The position numbers and the translations under genes were made by a program. Shown in pieces: positions 5,435 through 9,547 of a DNA stretch of 9,547 nucleotides (positions are counted from its first letter, which is position 1; each line of letters starts with the position of its first letter). The stretch lies in contig JAJZKL010000013.1 in assembly GCA_021804185.1 (NCBI GenBank), forward strand, positions 1-9,547, in the 5' to 3' direction. The stretch comes from Thermoplasmata archaeon. GTDB lineage: Archaea; Thermoplasmatota; Thermoplasmata; Thermoplasmatales; Thermoplasmataceae. A model generated the notes under the pieces. The model was not told where the DNA came from. It did no database searches and saw only the letters and a program-made list of their open reading frames with translations.

Positions 5435-6174
5435 GTGATATCATAGAATCTTCTTATCATCTTTAAGGCATCCATTCCTTCACTTGTAATCTCATAGGAA
5501 GCCTTCAGCTCATGGTCCTTTCTCATCTCCACATATTTCTTAGCAATCAATTCATCAAGGACCTTTGTGGCACTCCTGTAATTTAGGTTGCAGTGATAGA
5601 TAATACTGGTAATTCCTCTACTGTCCTGGCTAAGGAGTTGCATTATTTCAGCCATAATTGCCGTTCGATCTCTCTTAGACTTCTGACCAGGGTTGTTCAA
5701 ATATTCCTTTTTTGATATTGAGGTTCCACCCCTTTCCATTGCAATCATGGGAGGACCAGAAAACTTTATTCCTCTGACTATTCTCACATCCGTTTTTGAA
5801 AGATCAAGGTTGATTTTCCAGAGACCACCAAAATCCTGACACAATACAAAGGCAAGACCGGAGCCCAGATCCATCCTTAAAACATGCAATGTTCCTATCG
5901 CCTTGAGCATTGAAGGATATGAGCAATCCGCACCGATCATAATGAAATTTGACCCTTTCTCGGATTCTCCATAATATTGTATGATGTGCCTTATTCCACT
6001 TTTCCCCTCCATCTCCACATTTGTTTCAAGTTTCCAGAGATTTGAATCAAGAATGAGATCTCCGCTATCAAATGTAATGCCTTCTGATCCCTCTATCAGG
6101 ACTTTCTCCATCTCTTTCATTATCCGGTCAATAAAATAAGTTGATTGTGATATAAGAACAATTAGATGAAGCAT
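5431..6174 (-). CDS. Winged-helix transcriptional regulator
   Basis: 247 aa. The C-terminal 80 residues form a winged helix of the archaeal HTH_45 type: helix 1 about 167-184 (RDRTAIMAEIMQLLSQD), helix 2 about 187-198, recognition helix about 200-216 (RSATKVLDELIAKKYVEM), then the wing SYEITSEGMDALKMI. The N-terminal 160 residues look alpha/beta and do not match a domain I know; they might be a sensing or dimerisation module. The gene overlaps the next by 4 nt (ATGA) and heads a run of minus-strand genes leading into the TasA-like locus, so it may regulate that locus. ATG 6174 follows a TATA-like region closely and has no clear ribosome binding site. Other in-frame ATGs exist at residues 19 and 22, so the N-terminus is not certain. 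Confidence 0.65.
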   Translation of the reverse strand: MLHLIVLISQSTYFIDRIMKEMEKVLIEGSEGITFDSGDLILDSNLWKLETNVEMEGKSGIRHIIQYYGESEKGSNFIMIGADCSYPSMLKAIGTLHVLRMDLGSGLAFVLCQDFGGLWKINLDLSKTDVRIVRGIKFSGPPMIAMERGGTSISKKEYLNNPGQKSKRDRTAIMAEIMQLLSQDSRGITSIIYHCNLNYRSATKVLDELIAKKYVEMRKDHELKASYEITSEGMDALKMIRRFYDIT

Positions 6175-6202
6175 TGATATATATTCCGGGTGAATCTTTT
6201 CT

Positions 6203-6222
6203 CTATTTTTATATATTTATAT
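6203..6222 (-). promoter_or_regulatory. Candidate TATA region for the regulator operon
   Basis: A dense A/T stretch containing ATAAATATATAAAAATAG on the minus strand ends about 30 nt before the regulator start codon, at a plausible distance for transcription starting around 6180-6190 with a very short leader. Confidence 0.4.
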
Positions 6223-6391
6223 GAACATATTATATTTATGACAATACATGATTTATTAATTTTAGTGATAATATCGCTCAAACAGCATTATTTTCTTCAG
6301 ATGATTTATATGTGGATGCCATCTAAATTTTATTTTGTTAATATAGGGGTCTGAATTATTGGTATTTAAGAGTTATGAACCATGGATTTGT

Positions 6392-6797
6392 TCATTCTTT
6401 ATGATTGTGAATTTTATGCTTAACCAAGTTCAAGAACCTATGTCCAGACGAAGTGGGAATAATCAGAAAAAAGTCCCTTATTACTCCAGCTAGAATACGC
6501 CCATCTCTCTTCATCATGGGTTTTCCCTGTGGTTCCAAGCAATGATTTCGTATCTTGATGTATCTATTTCAAAGAATGTCCAAGGCACGTCAACCATTTA
6601 ATTCCAATTGTGTGAGTTCCTGCAGAACAGCGTCTGTTCGTTGCTATACAGTAATAATTCTAAGATGATTTCAGCGGGTTAGGATATCTTTTTTCTGGAA
6701 ATAGGAGTTTCATAAATTTCAATTTTATCAGAAAATCATAATAGGTGGGTAAAGATTCTTCAGTGATTTCTGCCTTTAACTGCTTATCGCATATCAT
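6392..6797 (-). pseudogene. Possible decayed gene (three short minus-strand ORFs)
   Basis: The 771-bp gap 6175-6945 has no ORF over 60 codons. On the minus strand three protein-like short ORFs follow each other: 6797-6660 (45 aa, MICDKQLKAEITEESLPTYY...), 6597-6514 (27 aa, MVDVPWTFFEIDTSRYEIIA...), and 6517-6392 (41 aa, MMKRDGRILAGVIRDFFLII...). The last two overlap as ATGA. Upstream of the first, the same frame continues beyond a TAA as further protein-like sequence. This pattern fits a gene broken by frameshifts and stops, perhaps an old mobile-element gene, but no family could be recognised and chance cannot be excluded. No tRNA, other RNA gene or repeat array was seen in the gap. Confidence 0.22.
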
Positions 6798-6914
6798 AGG
6801 GAATTAGATCAATCTACTGAAGGAATTTGAAGATATATTTCCACATGTTGAATCCAGCATTCTACCATTGATGTTTATACTATAAGACCATAGCATTCCC
6901 TGCCGCATCATACA

Positions 6915-6924
6915 TTAAAATTAT
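6915..6924 (+). promoter_or_regulatory. Candidate TATA box for rpe
   Basis: TTAAAATTAT is centred about 26 nt upstream of the rpe ATG at 6946, which fits a leaderless transcript. No Shine-Dalgarno sequence precedes that ATG. A second A/T-rich stretch at 6874-6886 is a weaker alternative. Confidence 0.45.
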
Positions 6925-6945
6925 GCATATGGTCATCATAACAAA

Positions 6946-7599
6946 ATGATGTTAGTATCCCCATCCATAATATCGTCAAAACTTGAAGTACTTGGAACTC
7001 AGATCAAGGAGTGCGATAAAGCCGGTGCATATTCTTATCACCTTGATGTAATGGACGGGCATTTCGTCCCAAACCTGACCATGGGTCCGGATCTCGTATC
7101 TGCCGTAAGGAGATGCACAGAAAAGAGGCTTGAAGCACACCTCATGATCGAACGTCCGGACAAATATGCTGAGAAATTTATAAAGTCTGGTTCTGATCTG
7201 TTATTCATTCATTCGGAGGTTCTTGTAGACATCAGGAGTACAATTAAAACTATCCGGGATAACGGGGCTCTGTTTGGAATTGCTCTCAACCCTGAAACCC
7301 CGGTTGATAGAGTTCTTAAATGGATAGAGGAATCCGATACTGTTCTTATCATGTCGGTGCATCCAGGTTTCTCTGGTCAGTCTTTCATAAGAGACACACT
7401 TCCCAAGATCAGGGAAGTCAGGAAGTTTATTGATAATAACAATCTTCAGACAAAAATAGAGGTGGATGGAGGTATAAACGCTGAGACCGGAAAATTGTCT
7501 GCAGAAGCTGGAGCAGATGTACTTGTTTCAGCATCCTATATTTTCAGCGGGAATATTGGAGAGAGAATAGGGGCTCTCTCCTCAATCATGAGACCCTGA
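6946..7599 (+). CDS. rpe: Ribulose-phosphate 3-epimerase
   Basis: 217 aa, the normal size for this TIM-barrel enzyme, which interconverts D-ribulose 5-phosphate and D-xylulose 5-phosphate in the cytoplasm. The family signatures are complete: SPSI at the first strand, HLDVMDGHFVPN with metal ligands H32 and D34 and the catalytic Asp37 region, EAHLMI with H65, MSVHPGFSGQ (136-145, phosphate and lid loop), and EVDGGI with catalytic D174 followed by the GG phosphate grip. In Thermoplasmatales it would serve the non-oxidative pentose phosphate route for pentose and aromatic precursor supply. Two consecutive ATGs open the frame; the first fits the TATA spacing. The 3' end overlaps the convergent oxidoreductase gene by 14 bp. 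Confidence 0.93.
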   Translation: MMLVSPSIISSKLEVLGTQIKECDKAGAYSYHLDVMDGHFVPNLTMGPDLVSAVRRCTEKRLEAHLMIERPDKYAEKFIKSGSDLLFIHSEVLVDIRSTIKTIRDNGALFGIALNPETPVDRVLKWIEESDTVLIMSVHPGFSGQSFIRDTLPKIREVRKFIDNNNLQTKIEVDGGINAETGKLSAEAGADVLVSASYIFSGNIGERIGALSSIMRP

Positions 7600-8566
7600 T
7601 AAGGATCCTTCCGTCTCTTGCCTTCTCATACTCGATCAGGGCTTCCTGAAAGTGATCCAGGTCGAATGTCCTGTGAACTTTTACCCTGAATGATTGGTTG
7701 GCAGCAAGCTTCAGAATCTCCTGAAATTCGTCTCTTGTTCCCCCGGTGGAACCAACTATTTTCTGTTCTTCGGTATATATTTTCCCAATGTCAAGGCTGG
7801 ATTCCCTGCCGGTGAGGACCCCGAAGGTAACTATTCGCCCTCCCCTGTCAAGGTGCCTCAGAGATTCACTCCAGAACTGGGCACCGATGGAGTTTATCAC
7901 CACATCAGCCCTGTATTTTTCATCGATTTCCCCTGACCTGAATATGGTTGTGGCACCGTAATCCTTCATCCAGTCTTTCCTTGAAACCACTGAAACATTC
8001 ATCCCAAGGGATCTACCTATCTGCGATGCAAATATACCGGTATTGCCTGAACCTCCAAAGATTAAGAGATTCTCTCCCTTTGCAGCCTCTGATCTTCGTA
8101 GCGCATGCAGGGCTGTCAATCCTCCAATTGGAAGGGACACCGCAAGTTCGTCAGATATTCCGTCAGGGATAGGAAAAAGATTCTTCTCATCTACCAATGC
8201 CTCCTGGGCATAATACCCCTGGTCCAGGACACCGTGAATACCACCGTTGACACACATCTCCTCCCTTCCGCTCCTGCAGAATTTACAGGTTCCGTCGTAC
8301 TTCCTGTTATAAATTACTACCCTATCCCCTTTCCGAATTGTTTTGCCGTCAGTCAATGCTGTACCAATGGCCTCCGACCCCGGAATATGCGGTATCGGGC
8401 TAAGATTGTAAAGAATCTTGCCATTTATCAGGTTGTAATCAAGCGGATTCATTCCAGCCAGCTTAATACTGACTCTAATCATTCCCCCAGTACCTTCTGG
8501 TACCTTTACTTCAGTGAGCTTCGCATTTTTGTTTCCAAACTCGGGGCCAACAACTATAGCCTTCAT
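7586..8566 (-). CDS. Zinc-type alcohol dehydrogenase-like (MDR) oxidoreductase
   Basis: 326 aa of the medium-chain dehydrogenase/reductase superfamily: a GroES-like N-terminal domain (about 1-140), a Rossmann domain with GGSGNTG (171-177) for NAD(P)H, then a return to the GroES fold. The catalytic zinc ligands are absent: the usual Cys is N40 (AGMNPLDY) and the GHE motif is GSE (63-65), as in quinone oxidoreductase-type members. The structural zinc lobe is kept as D91, C94, C97, C105, with Asp replacing the first Cys; a carboxylate ligand there is known from Sulfolobus solfataricus alcohol dehydrogenase. It is probably a zinc-independent enoyl or quinone reductase, but the substrate cannot be told. 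It overlaps the 3' end of rpe by 14 bp and is transcribed towards it. Confidence 0.85.
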   Translation of the reverse strand: MKAIVVGPEFGNKNAKLTEVKVPEGTGGMIRVSIKLAGMNPLDYNLINGKILYNLSPIPHIPGSEAIGTALTDGKTIRKGDRVVIYNRKYDGTCKFCRSGREEMCVNGGIHGVLDQGYYAQEALVDEKNLFPIPDGISDELAVSLPIGGLTALHALRRSEAAKGENLLIFGGSGNTGIFASQIGRSLGMNVSVVSRKDWMKDYGATTIFRSGEIDEKYRADVVINSIGAQFWSESLRHLDRGGRIVTFGVLTGRESSLDIGKIYTEEQKIVGSTGGTRDEFQEILKLAANQSFRVKVHRTFDLDHFQEALIEYEKARDGRILIRVS

Positions 8567-8589
8567 TAAAGAAGAATAATAATCTCCGG

Positions 8590-8597
8590 TTAAAAAC
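8590..8597 (-). promoter_or_regulatory. Candidate TATA box for the MDR oxidoreductase
   Basis: GTTTTTAA-like sequence on the minus strand, centred about 28 nt upstream of the ATG at 8566. There is no good ribosome binding site, so a leaderless transcript is likely. It lies in the 100-bp divergent spacer shared with xerA. Confidence 0.4.
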
Positions 8598-8636
8598 AGT
8601 TGTTGTGGTCAGGGGGTTGAGTGATGGGGGAAATAG

Positions 8637-8643
8637 TTATATT
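8637..8643 (+). promoter_or_regulatory. Candidate TATA box for xerA
   Basis: TTATATT is centred 27 nt upstream of the TTG at 8667. This supports a leaderless transcript starting at or near that TTG and so supports the longer N-terminus of the recombinase. Confidence 0.4.
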
Positions 8644-8666
8644 GGGAGTGATAATGATTGTAAGCC

Positions 8667-9512
8667 TTGGACAGCCAAACTGCCCTCAAGAAATTCAGAA
8701 CACTGATGATAAATGAAAGAAAGAGCCCTAACACTGTCAAGGAATATTCCTTTATGGCAGGGATTCTACTAAAGTTTCTATCAAAACCTCCTGAGTCTAT
8801 AGGTACCGAGGACATAGAGCGGTTCAAAACCCATTTGGTAGTAGACAGGAAATACTCAAAGTCCTCCCAGTATCTGGCAATCAAGGCGTTGAAACACTTT
8901 TTTTCCTCTCTCTCAATACCTCCCCCCAGAAACCTGACCGTACCGAAAAGATCGCTCAAAATGCCAAATTATCTCAGTGATGCTGAGACAAAGAGGTTTA
9001 TTGCGGCATCATCCGGGGACCCTGTTGACAGGGTAATTGTTCTTCTGCTGGTATATACCGGAATGCGTGTAAGCGAACTCTGCAACCTTAGAACAGAGAA
9101 TGTTGATCTGGACTCCTCCATAATAAGGATAAGGTCTGGAAAGGGAGATAAGGATAGAATTGTTCTGATTCCGGAATACGTCAGCACAGAGCTGAAGCCA
9201 TACTATATGGAGAGGATCATAAAATCTGATCAGAGTGTTCATTTCCTGATCAGCAGGAGGGGAACCAGGTTTGATAGTTCCACTGTGGAACGGCGAATAA
9301 GGAAGATTGCCAGTAAGGCAGGAATCATGAGAAAGATCACCCCGCATGTATTGAGGCATACATTTGCCACCAGCATTCTCAGAAACGGAGGGGATATAAG
9401 ATTCATACAGCAACTGCTAGGACATGCCAGTGTTGCAACAACCCAGATTTACACACACATAGATGACGAATCCCTCAGGGTTCTGTATGAGAAATTCCAG
9501 CCCAGGTACTAA
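8667..9512 (+). CDS. xerA: XerA-type tyrosine recombinase
   Basis: 281 aa, close in size to XerA of Thermoplasma acidophilum and Pyrococcus. An N-terminal SAM-like core-binding domain (about 1-95, including SPNTVKEYSF) precedes the catalytic domain (about 100-281). All active-site residues are visible: R134 (TGMRVSEL), K159 (SGKGDKDR), H227 and R230 (HVLRHTFAT), H253 (LGHASVATTQ), and nucleophile Y262 (IYTH). XerA resolves chromosome dimers at a dif site in archaea without needing FtsK; integrase function is possible but nothing else here looks like a provirus. The start is TTG, with an in-frame TAA two codons upstream (8661-8663). The next ATG (8706) would remove the first helix of the core-binding domain, and the TATA spacing favours the TTG. 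No dif site was found in the window. Confidence 0.88.
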   Translation: MDSQTALKKFRTLMINERKSPNTVKEYSFMAGILLKFLSKPPESIGTEDIERFKTHLVVDRKYSKSSQYLAIKALKHFFSSLSIPPPRNLTVPKRSLKMPNYLSDAETKRFIAASSGDPVDRVIVLLLVYTGMRVSELCNLRTENVDLDSSIIRIRSGKGDKDRIVLIPEYVSTELKPYYMERIIKSDQSVHFLISRRGTRFDSSTVERRIRKIASKAGIMRKITPHVLRHTFATSILRNGGDIRFIQQLLGHASVATTQIYTHIDDESLRVLYEKFQPRY

Positions 9513-9523
9513 TTTTTTCTTTC
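9513..9523 (+). terminator. T-rich terminator after xerA
   Basis: TTTTTTCTTTC follows the xerA stop codon directly, the usual form of an archaeal U-rich termination signal. The remaining 24 bases of the window show nothing further. Confidence 0.45.
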
Positions 9524-9547
9524 AACTAGATAATCTGCAAACCACGA

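Noticed and set aside
6175..6945. Looked for tRNA, C/D-box RNA and CRISPR repeats in the long gap.
   Set aside because: No T-arm consensus with matching stems, no paired C and D boxes, and no regularly spaced repeats were found.
8105..8569. A 154-codon plus-strand frame opposite the MDR gene.
   Set aside because: It lies antisense to a complete dehydrogenase and its translation has no coherent motif or protein-like order.
8619..8652. Two copies of gagtgat 26 bp apart upstream of xerA.
   Set aside because: Seven bases repeated in a short G-rich spacer is weak; the second copy may simply be a Shine-Dalgarno-like sequence, but it is 14 nt from the TTG and poorly spaced.
8969..9413. Minus-strand open frames opposite xerA.
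   Set aside because: xerA has all catalytic residues intact; the antisense frames have no recognisable domain and are shadows.

Overview
The window looks like chromosome from an archaeon of the order Thermoplasmatales (Thermoplasma, Ferroplasma, Cuniculiplasma and relatives). The reasons are an archaeal-type tyrosine recombinase (XerA-like, 281 aa), an archaeal/ER-type signal peptidase with a Ser-His-Asp centre, a DUF5305-like protein, TATA-like boxes about 24-29 nt upstream of start codons that fit leaderless transcription, and AT-rich spacers. The genus cannot be fixed from the sequence alone.

Layout. 1-231 (-) is the N-terminal part of an insertion-sequence transposase cut by the window edge. 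346-6174 (-) is a block of eight genes on one strand. Read 5' to 3' it holds a winged-helix regulator (6174-5431), two small membrane proteins (5434-5138 and 5113-4838), a cysteine-containing TasA/AbpA-like secreted protein P3 (4733-4071), a DUF5305-like membrane protein (3994-3053), a polytopic signal peptidase I (3063-1900), and two further TasA/AbpA-like proteins, P2 (1759-1148) and P1 (1113-346). 6175-6945 has no intact gene, only three very short minus-strand ORFs that may be remains of a decayed gene. 6946-7599 (+) is ribulose-phosphate 3-epimerase, converging with an MDR-family oxidoreductase (8566-7586, -). A 100-bp divergent promoter region then leads to xerA (8667-9512, +).

The main item is the 346-4733 block. 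P1, P2 and P3 share a signal peptide ending ALA, a mature N-terminus of the type YSAFSGTATTNV, an internal NLAPGN motif, and a C-terminal GNxYQE strand. This is the architecture of the SipW-dependent TasA/camelysin family and of archaeal bundling pili (AbpA of Pyrobaculum), whose subunits polymerise by donor-strand exchange. A dedicated signal peptidase and a DUF5305-like protein lie among them, so the block reads as a self-contained secretion and assembly locus for a biofilm-type filament. The upstream regulator and small membrane proteins may control or assist it. Between P2 and P1, and ahead of P2, there are RNA structures and an odd start-codon arrangement that could set the ratio of the two subunits.
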